This document shows, one piece after another, positions 1-11,661 of a stretch of DNA of 64,000 nucleotides (position 1 is the first letter of the stretch; every line of letters starts with the position of its first letter). This DNA comes from Arthrinium phaeospermum (lineage: Eukaryota > Ascomycota > Sordariomycetes > Amphisphaeriales > Apiosporaceae). The notes under the pieces were generated by a model that was not told the origin of the DNA, searched no databases, and saw nothing but the letters and a program-made list of their open reading frames with translations. The DNA lies in assembly GCA_006503535.1 (NCBI GenBank), contig QYRS01000001.1:2976001-3040000 (forward strand), in the 5' to 3' direction. A program made the position numbers and the translations under genes.

Positions 1-203
1 CTAAAAACAATGCGCCGGTCATCTTAAAAAATAACTGCAACATTCGGTCGTGATACTCCGGCCTTCCCCGTTGTGGAACGAGTTCTTTTGGTGGAAAGAG
101 AGAAGTCGCCGTGATTGTCCAGCAAATACAGGAGACACAGCACAATAAAGCAAAACAGATAGATGTAATGGGAAAACAATTGGTATTATAAATTTCAAAA
201 TCG

Positions 204-1560
204 CTATGAATAACTCCTCGAGCTGGGCGGCTGGTATGCCGAGAAACGTTTTGGCCGGAATGCCTCGTACCGCTCTGTTTTCGGCACGGGCGGGACGTCG
301 TCCTGAGAGTAGATGCTGCTGACTGTCGCCAGGCTCTTGCCCGACGCCGTCCGGTCGCAAGAGCTGATGGTGATCTGCGGGCTGCTTTCGCCGAGGAGAG
401 TCTCCTGTCCCCGCTAAATGCCCTTTGCTTGCCCAGTCGGACCGCAGATATGTCCTCCTCCTCGCCCGACTCGGGCACGGCCACGAGACTGTGTCCGCAC
501 TGCTGCTCTGGGTCGGGCGTTTCGTCACCCAGATTGAGCGTCCAGCTCGACACCCTCCCTCCAGAGTTGGCGCGGGGCCTTGCCAGGGCGCTGGGCACGA
601 GACCCGTGCTGACGATGTCTGCTGGACGCCGCTCGTTCCATTCCGTGTTGGATCCCAGGGCCCGCTCTATGTCCTCCCGGTGGAAGGAGCCGGATCGCTT
701 CCTGACATATTCATCATATTGCGTATCCCTTTTGTGGTCGAAACTCGTGCGTCGCTCGTTGTTGGGTCGGGGCTGCGGCGATAAAGATATTTGGGGGACT
801 TCTCCTGAGATGCTCCGGCGAACCGAGATGAAGGATGCTCCGCGTGACCTCGGTTCCGAGACCTTCGCAGCCTCGCTCGTGGGCTCCGGGCTGACGTTTA
901 CGCTGCTTCTTCGAGGGTCGTACGATGTGTCTTCTGGTTCCGCGTACCCAAAGGGCTTCGCATTGTGAGGAATATGATAGTCGTCATATATGAGCATTCG
1001 ACGGTAGATGATAACCCCATAAATAACTGCCACGATGGTGAAGAACCTGCCAAAAGTCAGCAACGTTTCATGTGTATGACGATCATGATATAGTGTCAAT
1101 GAACCAAGGAGGAGTCAACTCACAGTAGAGCACAGTCCATCCCCAGGGCGATAATTGAGTACTTCTTTTCGGTGTGCTGGAGGTACACAACAACGTCCAA
1201 TGCCAGGATGGCCGTTGAAAGCGTCACGCTGAGGACGTTGCCGACCACCATACCGAAGGGCGTTAACGCTTCGGCCAGAAACTTTGCGATTTGGATGGCG
1301 TTGATTACGAATGAAGCCAAGGAGAAGGCGATGTTGGTAACCTCCCAACTAGATGACATACTCAGCATGCGGTCCATCACTCCAGTTTCGAGCAGGCGGG
1401 ACTTACACGAACTCCACCGTTGGTATCTGGTCCGGCTGGCCGTTGTAGGAATTGATCGAATTCGAGAGCCGGTACGAGAAGACGCCCATCAAACCGAGCT
1501 GCAGCGGTATCTGTATAAACCAACATGGCAGCAAGATCCTCTTCCGCACTTAGCAAAGGC
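204..1560 (-). CDS. Multi-spanning membrane protein of unknown function (5' end uncertain, one apparent frame break)
   Basis: Three exons are visible: about 1407-1560, 1124-1348 and 204-1046. The introns are 1349-1406 (GTAAGT donor) and 1047-1123 (GTGAGT donor, GGCAG acceptor), and the phases match across both joins. The first two exons and the start of the third encode about four hydrophobic helices, followed by a long polar, Ser/Arg/Pro-rich tail. The tail reads well down to about position 440, where the frame ends. One base over, it continues in a typical fungal tail (PPVPKTERYEAF region) to a TAG at 204-206. That implies a one-base indel or an unrecognised intron near 410-440. The start is not settled, because a stop lies just upstream of the first exon in frame and a further upstream exon is likely. 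I do not recognise the family. It is probably a membrane protein with a cytosolic tail. Confidence 0.6.
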
Positions 1561-1660
1561 AAAGTGTGCCTGGTCCCGATGCGATCCGATCATGGTATCG
1601 ACAGCAATAGAACGATTTCGACGACTGTCGTTCGAGATCAAGTGCCCAGGGAAATGAATA

Positions 1661-4600
1661 TAGTGGTGTCACTGCTTTTCGTTATAAAGCAAGGGAGCCG
1701 TGATGAATGGTCACTCCGAGATGCTCATAGTAGTAAATATATTATATGGGAATAAATTAGTCGTTAGTGTAGTGGGATCGGAGGTCCTTCTGTACCACAT
1801 GAGATGGGGGACCGGTTAGTGATATAAACAAAGAGAAGGTGATAGGAACAGCCGCAGCGCGAAGAGCGCCTCCTCCCAGAACCCTGGCCCTAGGGCGCTG
1901 AAACCCAGGTGACGGCCGATTGGTAACCATTCCCAGACCGTGCCAGTCAGACCAGCCTCAAGACTAGGCAAGGCGGGAGCAGGGGAGCAATCACATTCAC
2001 ATCGATCCGGCGCGGGTCCCCAACAAGCCCTGGCGCTGGCAAAATCGACACGCTCAGCCTCTTCTAGTCCCGATACACAGACTGCTATTGGACCCTGCCG
2101 AGCCACAACGGGCCTCTGGGGAGCGATCAAGTGGGAAGGGCAAGATGCTGCTTGCTGCTCTTGCAGACCGTGCTCTAGCTGGTTGCGGCCTGGCCTGGGA
2201 AGCCAAGAACCGAGTGGCGTGCGGCTGATTGGGAGGTAGTGCCTGGGTCTGCTTCCTGACATCCCAAGTTTGATTGGAGAGCGAGGGCGATCCACAAAAC
2301 CGGATGTGTTGATGCGTTGGCATCCCTTGCTCAGAGTTCGGCCGACATGATGCAATTACACCTGTCTCCTTTGTGTGTTGGTTTCCCATGGTGCTTGTGA
2401 GTGTGTCAACAATCTTACCCTTGGCACGCCTTTGCAGGCAGGGCCCAAGGTCAGGCAGCAGTGCCGCTTAGCAGCCAGCAGAGCAGAGTCCTAGGTATTA
2501 CTTGCGCGCCTCGACGAAAGGCAGAGAGGGTGTCTGCGAAGACAGGAGGCAGGCCATTAGACGAGCGGCTATAGTGCCGTTCTCCATGTATCCATCCTCC
2601 TGATCGTCTAAGCTTTCGACAGGGCTGAGCCTCGAAGCTATGACTGGCATTACCAAGAAGTGGTTCTCTCGATACCTAACAGTTCATCAACAACCGTCGA
2701 TCCGAGAGCTAACCTGCTATATTTAGCATGCTAGCAACGACACCGCTTTGCTGGTGCGTCGAATCAAGTGGGGTGTAGTTGATAGATTGTCAGATGGCTC
2801 TATGACTAGACGACTAGTAGTTCTGTCTATGCCAAGTCGCTGTTGGTTCGCCGTTGATCAAAGAGGCTTTGGGATTGGTGAAGCCGGCGAGCTATGATGA
2901 TGTGCTTTTGGCCAGCGAAGAACATGGACCTTTGGGGACGGGGCAAACATACCCGCCCTGCCCGACATTTGCGCTGCAAGTTTGTCCTTCTTCATTGGTA
3001 CTCTGCAACAACAATAAGACCGTACCTACTGCCAGTAACCCTGTAATCACTCCTGAGCACAGTCACGAAAACGTAATAACCCTCGTCGGCGTGTCGCCGC
3101 CGCCGCCGTGGCCTGTGCAGTGGAAATTAGGAGGGTCTTGTGCCGGCCGCAATGCAAATTGATGCTTGAGTAGGTGAAGGATTTGAAGGTGCACTTTTGG
3201 CTTCCGCCTTTTCCTCCTTTCCAACATTGTGGAAGCCTTTCGATTGCGACTTGCAGCCTTTTGCTGACCTAGTCGTAACCTAAACTGGGAGCTGCAGCCT
3301 GCAGTTGCATGTGCACGCCCTCGCAGAGCCCCTAGAGGAGACCCTAGAGGACCTAGCAGAGGCCCTAGCCCAAGTCAGGCGATCGGTGGTCTCTAGGCCC
3401 GGTTTCTGACCAATCCTGGCCGAGAACCCAAGCCGTCGGGTCTCAGATTGAGCAGGCAGCAAAATGCTTATGTATCGATGCCACGAAAAGCAACCACTTC
3501 TCTGCCACTTCCACTAGCCCACCCGCTTCTCATCTTTTGAAATTGGATATCTCCCCTCCATTTGCCTGTTTTATTTTTAGATCTCCTCAAGCCTAGGAAG
3601 GAAGACGCCTGTTGTTGATGTGGGCTAGGCAGTACTGGACTGGGGAGACGAAAGGGATTTGGGCAGCTGAGCTGAGGGGATGTCAATGGTGAGTAGGATG
3701 GGAGCCGGGCCAACCACTATCAAGGTGGTGTTTATTTACTGGACGATGACATCTATTTCGCCATACCCTGCCACCTCTCAGCCTGCTGCTGCTCCCCAAG
3801 GGAGCAGCAGAGTCATCAACTCAACCACGTGACCAAGCCCGAGGTTCAGCTTACCCTGGGTCAGGGATAGCGACGAGCAGGAAGACGTGGGAAAAGTCCC
3901 CTGTGTGGGTCGAGGCTGAGCTCTCTTTCGGATACCGAATCCTTCGTTTCGCACCGCACCGGCAGACACCGACTTTTTGGCACAGCGCGCTTATTTCCAA
4001 TCTCGCTTGTTTCGGATGCGGTGTGATATGTCATTGGAAATTCGCATGAATGCCGCTCTGAGGTTTGCTGACGGCGGGGACTGAGGAGCCCGGTTGCATA
4101 TACACGTATCAAAGCAGAGACCCGGAACCCTGCCGATCCTCCATTCGTAGGAATGGAACTTATTAGTGCTGACATGCCAAGCGAAAACAAGAACTCAAGA
4201 CATCTGTCAAAATGGTGGATCGTCCACTTTACGAGCGGTCAACTACAACAAAAGATCCTCGTGGGCTTCATGGGAAAGACAATCTCTGAGCCGCCTGCAA
4301 AACAAAAGGCAAAACATGAACGCCCAACAGCCGAAGATCGTTCCAGAATCATGCAAGGTAACGCAAGGCTATGCAGGGCAGCCCCCTTGGCCACGGTTGT
4401 GCGGCCTGGCTACGGAAGCTGCCCCCGGTCTAGGGCTGCTTATCCGTGCCGCAAAAGACCTTTCTCCGAGATCAAAACTCGGGTCACTCGGATTTAAGTG
4501 GTCATACCAAAAAATGGAAGATGGTGCTGGTTCCCTTGCGTTATTATTGCCGTTGGTATGTGCATTACACAGCTGCGCATAGTGAAAAGTACCGGTGGGA

Positions 4601-6278
4601 GAAAAAGACATAAACGTTGCACTGGCCGTCCTTGATATGCCTCTGCCTACGTGGGATCCTAGTGGAAGCGATCTGGGAGGCTGGTCAAGATCTAAAGCGG
4701 TCTTAAGGAGCTTAGGATGCGGCTCTGCCACAGGAATACGGAAATATACCCTGAGTCAGCACCGTGATTGTCATCTGGTAAGATCGGAAATCCCGATACG
4801 GTTGCAAAGCTGAGCATGTACCGTGGGGGCGATACACTAAAAGAGGACGACTATTCTACTTCGCCGACGGTCTGGTATGCCCATGACCTCTTGACTCTAT
4901 CAGCCCCTGTCCCCGGAACCCACGAATGTCTACAAAGCGGCACCTTTCTGTGAAGCTTGGTAATATCTCTATATTAGAGCTCCCACAATAAGCTTACTAC
5001 AGTATCCTAACGGAAATTGCTATAGGTGAGGTCTTGCCTTTTTCTCACACCGCATCGGACGAATAATGATATCTTTATAACTCTGGAGTGCTATATCGGG
5101 AAATACACTCACGCATCTAACGTCTTTTTCCCAGTTGGAGAGGTTTGCCTCATGATGCGTGGGCTATATGGCATAGTTGTCTTTCAGTGAATACAGCAGT
5201 GTTATCTATCGAAATATCATTCAGGGGATGCTGCATCCGTATTCTCGCTCCCCTAAACAGCCCTCCTTTGATGAGACAGGCTTGACCGCCTGAGTGCGTC
5301 TAAATAGCTCTACAATCCTAGTATACAGGGGAATAAACGGTGATATACATGAAGAACACAAGCCTCCTTATATATAAGCGTGTAGCACAGTTGCCGAGGA
5401 GAGCTAGGAGGGTGAAAGAGATGAATAAGGTCAGGTAAACTATATTTGTACACGAGTTAACAGATGATGGGGATATCTGGACCTTAAAGTACTCTATAGG
5501 ATAACACGAATAGAGAAGAGCAGAACCAGAGGGAACGGGTGAACTCACCCCCCTGGTCTTGGATCTCATCCCCATGACGACAGGCTCAGGCTTGGTAGCG
5601 TTGCAATATTGCTATCTGATGGATGTGAAGCATGCTGTATTGTTAGATGCTATGCACCTTGATACTCAGAATTCTTCCAGGGGCGTAGCGTTGCAATATT
5701 GCTATCTGATGGATGTGAAGCATGCTGTATTGTTAGATGCTATGCACCTTGATACTCAGAATTCTTTCCAGGGGCTATGGCCACACTGACTGGCTGATAC
5801 CCCTGACGCTGGACCCAGAGAATACTGACACCTTGTGGATGAGTGAAGTAAACTTGGGAAACAAAAGTTTGCGTCCAACTGACTATTGTCAACTAAGCAG
5901 ATCTTCCATGATGGCTATTCGAGCTGAGTAAATGGTGGCACCTGGTGGAATAGCTGGCGATGAGATAAATGATGGGAGACGCATGGCAAGGACACGCAGG
6001 CCTTGCACCTCAAGTACAGAACAGCGTTGCTTCCACATGAGCATAATACAGGTTGATGTTCTGCTCCATTGTGAACAACATGCCCTTGAAGAAAAGGGTG
6101 GTGTGCACAAGTGTAGTTGGTACTTACTATCAGCAATTGCAAGATGATGAATACCCAGTCGAACCGGTTTGCTTTTCCGCGCAGAGTTTCCTCGGGCTTG
6201 TGCAAAAATAATTATCGAGTAACAAGAACGGATGTTCATTTAAATAGTTTCCAGATGTGAAAAGGAACGTAAAATGCC
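1661..6278. other. Gene-poor intergenic stretch
   Basis: No open frame here shows a recognisable domain, signal peptide or supported splice pattern. It contains repetitive CCCTAGAGGA-type sequence near 3330-3370, an AT-rich part around 4970-5500, and the tandem duplication at 5595-5773, which is listed separately. Confidence 0.5.
5595..5773. repeat. 90-bp direct tandem duplication (two copies)
   Basis: The unit beginning GTAGCGTTGCAATATTGC at 5595 is repeated at 5685. The two copies are identical over about 80 bases, except for one extra T near the end of copy 2 (ATTCTTTCC against ATTCTTCC). Near-perfect identity suggests a recent duplication. It lies in non-coding sequence. It makes open frames in the region look repetitive, but there is no sign that it is translated. 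Confidence 0.95.
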
Positions 6279-6283
6279 AAAAA
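6279..6283 (-). terminator. Pol III T-tract terminator of tRNA-Phe
   Basis: A run of five T on the minus strand lies ten bases beyond the 3' end of the tRNA-Phe gene, where an RNA polymerase III terminator is expected. Confidence 0.75.
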
Positions 6284-6292
6284 GTTATTTGA

Positions 6293-6384
6293 TGCGGCCA
6301 GTGTGGATTGAACACACGACCTCCAGATTGATGTTCCCGAAGTTAGACTTCAGTCTGGCGCTCTCCCAACTGAGCTATGTCCGC
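6293..6384 (-). tRNA. tRNA-Phe (anticodon GAA) with a 19-nt intron
   Basis: The minus strand folds as a tRNA: a 5' acceptor strand GCGGACA, a D-arm (TAGCTCAGTTGGGAGAGC), an anticodon stem CCAGA/TCTGG with loop CTGAAGA, a T-arm with the B-box GTTCAATCC, and discriminator A. The anticodon is GAA. A 19-base intron interrupts the loop one base 3' of the anticodon, the canonical position for nuclear tRNA introns. The mature length is 73 nt. One oddity is that position 5 (A) faces position 68 (G), giving a mismatch in the acceptor stem. The other six acceptor pairs are Watson-Crick. CCA is not encoded, as expected for a eukaryotic tRNA gene. Confidence 0.95.
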
Positions 6385-7250
6385 TGTAGTTATGAGACGA
6401 TGTTAATCCATCGTCGCACACTGTTTCGGCCGCTGTTGAAAGGTTCAGCTGTTATGCTAGCCTATATAGCGTGTATGAAGAAGTAGGGGTTGGGGGCCTT
6501 GTTGAATGGTTGGTGACGGATATCCACAAAGATAGGTGGTTGCTGAACCACACACCACACATGGTGCATGGTGCATGTAACCTTTTGCAGCTTATGGGGA
6601 CGTCGGATGTCTGGTGGGCGTCTAGCCTACCTATCGGTCTTTGGAATGACTGCCTGTTACCTACGTGGTCTACATGTCGGTAGGTATTGGGTTGGTTGAC
6701 TTATTCAAGTATTGGTGGAACCTGTGGCATGTAGAGTGATGGCCATATCACGGTAACAGGGAAAACCTCATTTTGCACGCGTGTCACATATCAAGTATGT
6801 GTGTTGGTTAGTGGTAAGGTGGCAGAAATTCCATGTAAGGGCAGGGCCATGTCATATCATCTCCAATCTGACAACATGATGATCGAGTTCAGCATATTGG
6901 AAGTCATTAGGTGAGGTTTTTGGATATTAATATTGGGAGTCCTGCAGAAAAACTTCTAAAGTCTACATGGCGTCTCCCAGGTGTATATTCGATCTCTGTC
7001 ATTGCAATATCGTGAGAACCCTTGTATTAGCAGTCCTCTTTAATTCTCCCCCAAAAAGGTCTGAGCCCAACTCCCACGGGCACGCTTCCCTCCCCGAGCA
7101 CGACCCCAACGAATGAAAAAAATAAGTTGTTGAGCGGGTGATAGCCATGGCGGTTGTAGCCGTTGTTGGATATATGCCATATGTGGACGCATTTCCTTGC
7201 TTGATTGTCGACTATCCCTGCCTCCGATGAAGAAAGACGGGAGCGGCAGT
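6385..7250. other. Intergenic stretch
   Basis: Non-coding, with scattered GT/AC-rich sequence such as the CACACCACACATGGTGCATGGTGCATG run near 6550. I see no gene. Confidence 0.45.
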
Positions 7251-7530
7251 CTACTGGCCAGAGTTCTTCATGGCCATGTTGACGCCAGCGGTGTCGAAGC
7301 TGACGGCGTTGCCGCTACCGTCGGACATGGCGGCATCCTCGACAGAGGGAGCAGTCTGGCGGCGGACCTTTTCTGTTGGGAGAGGAAAATAACATGTTAG
7401 TTCTCTGTTGACCAGGCACACAAGCCCACGCTCTCAAGTGGAGCTAGTGGACGCCGGGAAAGGAAGACGTACGGAGCTCGGCAGAGCCAAGAGCGAAGAA
7501 AGCAAAGGCGGCAATGAGAGTGAACTTCAT
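7251..7530 (-). CDS. Small secreted peptide precursor, 59 aa, with a dibasic cleavage site
   Basis: Two exons, 7473-7530 and 7251-7372, are joined by a 100-bp intron (7373-7472, GTACGT donor, CAACAG acceptor). Phase 1 is kept across the join. The product starts MKFTLIAAFAFFALGSA, a clear signal peptide with likely cleavage after Ala17. A KVRR motif at residues 21-24 follows, a typical kexin (Kex2) processing site, which would release a 35-residue acidic/neutral peptide rich in Ala, Ser, Asn and Gly and lacking cysteine. The start codon is supported by the signal sequence and by the short spaced leader upstream. I do not recognise the family. It could be a processed secreted peptide, a signalling peptide or a small cell-surface protein. 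The splice model is strong; the function is unknown. Confidence 0.72.
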
Positions 7531-9184
7531 CTTGACGGTTTTTGGGTGGTTGTTTGTGTGGGTTGTCGGAGGTCGAGTGATATGACAGAGTTCGAAGAGA
7601 CAGAAAAGTCGGCCGGCGACAAGTACAATATGCAATAGAGTACAGGTAGATGAAGAGAAATGAGGCAAGACTGAGAGATTGAATTGATGATGGGAATGTT
7701 CACTTGAAGAGCATGGCCGGCTTCGACCTTATATACAGACTTGGCCCTTTGCCAGGGCAAGCCATGTTTGACGAAACCCCTGAACCCGACCCCCAAGACA
7801 AGTTACCGAGAGGGACCCCAGTCGAAGTGATGCCTCGAGCGGTACGAACGGAAACTAGGTAGAGCTGGATGCACACACGTTGGGACTAGCAAGTGTCAGC
7901 CTGGCGGGAGCCGAAGGTGAAGGGGAGTCGGGAGGCTGATCTCAACGGTCGACACGCGTCAAGCCGTCCGGATTAGGCAAGGGCTAGACACTCGACGCCG
8001 TGGCCCGTTACAGGACCAACCCCGACATCAGGCAGAGGACTGCGAGAAAACATTGGACGATCAAACCGGCCAAGCTTTGTCCCCTCGCCAGCTTGCGCGC
8101 TGGCCTGCGCGCTGGAGATAGTCGGTAGCAGCCAGATTGGCTGTGTTTGGATCGAGCAAATGAAGCTTAATGGGCGGGGACTGGGATTTAAACTTGGGTG
8201 GAGGCTGGCCACGCAGTCCCAGGGGGCCATTGAGGCTCCCGCGGGGGAGCTGGAGGTGGGATGACAGGGGTTCGAGACAAGTCTGGAACGGCTAAAAGGC
8301 TTGCCTGGCAGTCTCTGGTGCAGTTTGGCGCAGCATCACCATCCTCCGTGTCTGCAATGCAACCCTGCTGTCCCTCCTTGGGATCAAGCCCCTGCTCAGC
8401 CGGTATTCTAGACTTCCGGTTCCAAGCTGGTTCGGAAACGATTGAGCCACGCCTGGTAGCAAGCAGGCGCTAATCGATAGGTGCCGAGTTGCAGGTTTAG
8501 GTAAGCAGTCGTTTCGATAGGATTAGGTAGTGTTCGATTAACGTCGTCCTGATGTTCAGACCATCTACCCGTAGACAACATCTGCTGATGGCGTAAAATA
8601 CACGTTATTGATGATCGGAAGTCTGAATGCGATTGGGATGAATCCTAGGCACTTCTCTTCAAATTGAGCGCAGAAACTAGACATCAGACTGCCCGAAAGC
8701 CAATTCGAATTAAGGATTGACAATTCAAGTGACATTATGACATCTTTCTGCGGGTCGCTGGCCAGTGAATCATTGTTTCGGATTGTCCAGATCATCGAGA
8801 CCCACCTCATTAAGGTATTGGGTCTCAGGGTACGAACTGCGCCGCCCGGGTTTGAAGTATCCAGGCCCAGAACGAGTTCCAAAGGCAAGTCCAAAAGCAG
8901 GCCCAAAAGAAGCTTAATAAATCTGGATTGTTTCGGGTAATGGCCACCCAAAGGTAACAATTTTCTTCTCGGCTTTCGTAATCATTGTCATGAAGGGGTT
9001 GACCAAGAATCTCGGCCCACATCTTCAGAAACGATTAAGCCATCCTGTCGCATCAAAGCGTTTGTTTTCCTTCCTTTCCGTACCCATCAACCGTCTGGCA
9101 CTGGCAAGGAAACTGTCGAATGCCGGCTTTCAACGAAACAAGTGCAAATTGCCGCTCATGATCCAAGGCTATCTACATTCCGCT
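7531..9184. other. Intergenic stretch between the secreted peptide gene and the Rieske-DUF455 gene
   Basis: The right flank of the peptide gene is its promoter side. A GCGCGCTGG motif is directly repeated near 8095-8120. The open frames in 8565-9022 show no domain and no codon pattern that I trust. I see no gene. Confidence 0.45.
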
Positions 9185-10537
9185 TCAACCGCCGGCGATG
9201 ATCTCGGCGGTTTTGTACTCTTTCCCGTCGAGATTCTCATAGAAGCCCTTGTGCAATCCCGCCTGCTCTCTGTCTTTCTCGTTAAAGGGGCCTTTCACAG
9301 CGCCCCAGAAGTATTTCTTGACATTGCTCCTGAATATCTCGACTGGGTCTGTGCCTTCTTGGCTACAAATCCACGTAAGCCAGCGGTGCCCTGTTGTAAC
9401 GTGCGTGATCTCATCGTTGTGGATGATAGTCAGTGTGTCGACACTTTCCATATCTTGCGCTTTGCGGAACTTCTCAATCGTCATGGGGTTCACGTCGAGC
9501 CCGCGGGCTTCGTGGACGAGCGCGATGATGCTGATGCGGGATCGCAGATCGTGCGCCGTGGTCGAGGCCGATTCCCAAAGGCCATGGTGCACTGGCAAAG
9601 CGCCAAAGTGGCTGCCAAGTTCCTCGAGCCTGCTGCGGAGCAAGGAAAAGTGCTTCGCCTCGTCGTTGGCGACCTTGAGCCAATCGTAATAAAAGGTCCG
9701 CGGGAGTTCACGCGAGGGTTGCTGCGCCGATGGGTTTGTCTGGAAGGTCGCAAACCTTACACATATATCGATGGCCAGGTCTATAGCCCACTGTTCTATA
9801 TTGGCAAGAGCGTGCATCATGGCAATCCGGCTCTTGAGTGTGCCGCCTTTTCCGGCCTTGGGCATTGCGCCTGGAGCGACTGTACTTGATTCCTCCCGTG
9901 CTGGCTCCTCGGGCGGACTAATAGTACCGGCACCCAGCTCCATTGGATTTGACGACTCTTCTCTCGTTGCGAAGAGGGAGAAAAAGTGAGTGGTGAGTAG
10001 GATTTTGTGTTCAGGGTCGGACGTGTTCAGAATATGGACGCACCAGTCGCACATGGTGGCCTTGTCGTCGAGATAAACCGGCCCCTTACTATGTTCCGTC
10101 CGCGGGCCATGCTTGAACTTGACCTTCTCACTTACCGGCTCGACCTTGGCCAGCTTGATGTCACGATCCGGGAACTGCAGACATACTCTACCGTCTTGTA
10201 TGAAGATGGGAAAAGTGCAGGCCTTGATGCCATAACTTGATTCGCCCGTCTCCACGTTGAAATCGTAGGCATGCCACGGGCAAGAGGCGACATAAGCGGA
10301 ATCTTCGATATCGACGTGAGCTTCGGTCATGGGACCGCCAGAGTGAGGGCATTCGGCCTCCATGGCATAGTATGACCATCCATCTTCAGACTCATTCGGC
10401 CCAAGGGGTTGAGGCGTAGATGCTTCAATTTTGGGCAAGCGGAACAAGACCAGACGTTTTCCACTAGACAAGTGTATGGTGTATCTTGTGTGCGTGAGGG
10501 ATGCCAATGACCCGACATCGATGAGAGTGGTGGCCAT
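9185..10537 (-). CDS. Rieske [2Fe-2S] - DUF455 ferritin-like fusion protein, 450 aa
   Basis: A single exon beginning MATTLIDVGS. Residues about 1-125 form a Rieske domain, with the cluster ligands visible as C63-P-H65 and C86-P-W-H89. Residues about 235-430 match the DUF455 ferritin-like family, with the diiron ligand pattern E248, E293-x-x-H296, E343 and E376-x-x-H379. DUF455 is related to MiaE-type nonheme diiron proteins. A Ser/Glu/Pro-rich linker (about 185-235) joins the two domains. Having both parts in one chain suggests a diiron oxidase or hydroxylase with a built-in electron-transfer domain; this is inference and the substrate is unknown. No signal peptide or membrane segment is seen, so it is probably cytosolic. 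The gene is divergent from the AMMECR1 gene, with 1.1 kb between the starts. Confidence 0.9.
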   Translation of the reverse strand: MATTLIDVGSLASLTHTRYTIHLSSGKRLVLFRLPKIEASTPQPLGPNESEDGWSYYAMEAECPHSGGPMTEAHVDIEDSAYVASCPWHAYDFNVETGESSYGIKACTFPIFIQDGRVCLQFPDRDIKLAKVEPVSEKVKFKHGPRTEHSKGPVYLDDKATMCDWCVHILNTSDPEHKILLTTHFFSLFATREESSNPMELGAGTISPPEEPAREESSTVAPGAMPKAGKGGTLKSRIAMMHALANIEQWAIDLAIDICVRFATFQTNPSAQQPSRELPRTFYYDWLKVANDEAKHFSLLRSRLEELGSHFGALPVHHGLWESASTTAHDLRSRISIIALVHEARGLDVNPMTIEKFRKAQDMESVDTLTIIHNDEITHVTTGHRWLTWICSQEGTDPVEIFRSNVKKYFWGAVKGPFNEKDREQAGLHKGFYENLDGKEYKTAEIIAGG

Positions 10538-11661
10538 GGTGCATGCACCTCGCAGATGATGTGACTGGAACCTGCGGAGGGATCGCGAAGGGCCGGCCGC
10601 TTTTTTACGAAAAACCGCTAGTGAGCAAGGTTAGCTCCCAGGAAGCACGGCCTCAGCTATAGCCAAGTAATAGCTGGAGGCCTAAGGGTATTGCTTGAGA
10701 AAACGTACTTGGGTTGTTAGGCTGTAATGTCTTCGTCCCAGTGCGTGTTGATCGGGGTTGAATTGATCGTTCAAAGTCTTTTTTTGTTAGTCGAACGACC
10801 CCCCACCGATTGATCTACCGCGAAGTGGTTTTGCCCCATGCGATGATGGGCCGCTGTCATTAGCGGGGCAATCAGGATGGCCTAGAATGGGTTCCTCGAG
10901 CACCCGACAACCGAGCCTTTGTTATGCAGACCGTATATCATTGGCCTTCCTATTGGACTGATCTGGGGAATATTGATGATTTCGACGCTATTTGATATGT
11001 ACATCTAGCATATGGAAGAAATATCACAGCAACAATGGATGTGTTGCTTGCATACATGTACATATATTCAGCTGTGCATGTACAGGCATTGATGCAGGTG
11101 TCATCGATAATGGCCTGAATTCTAGTCAGGTTCCAACCACCATCACACCATCACTCTACTCAGCAGCGCGGGATGAAGCGAGCCTAACCAAGCAGTAAAC
11201 TATATTGCGGCCAGGTTAGGCGAGTAATTACCCTCCATTTGGTCAAGTTGATTGGGTCGCATCTACTGCTGAAAACTGGAAGACGTTCAGAGCTTGTCCG
11301 AATTCAATTGCAGCTGGAGGCGCGCCTGCAGCTCAGTCCCCCCCAAGGTTCGTGGATAGCCGCTACAGGGATGCCTTATCATCACAACTCCACCTCCCTT
11401 AGCCAGACAAGAGAGCGGGGTGAGGTGCGTGACTGAGAGCTTGGGCTGACTTACGACTTACACTTTGGAATCAGACGCCGACTGCCCACCTACCTGCCTG
11501 CCTGCCCGATTCAATAATAAGGGACTCCAACCTGCTCGATCCATCTCTCGCGTGCCCAGATCTTACTCTCTCATCTTCCAGCCACCAGGTGAAATAATAC
11601 CTGGTTTCGTCTCACCCAAATCTGACAGCGCTGGAACCCCGCCCAAGAAAGCAATCTCAAC
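10538..11661. other. Divergent promoter region between the Rieske-DUF455 and AMMECR1 genes
   Basis: Both flanking genes start outward from here, so the stretch must hold both promoters and leaders. CT/CCTGC-rich leader sequence lies just upstream of the AMMECR1 start. CATGTACA-type motifs recur near 11050-11090. No gene is seen. Confidence 0.55.
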
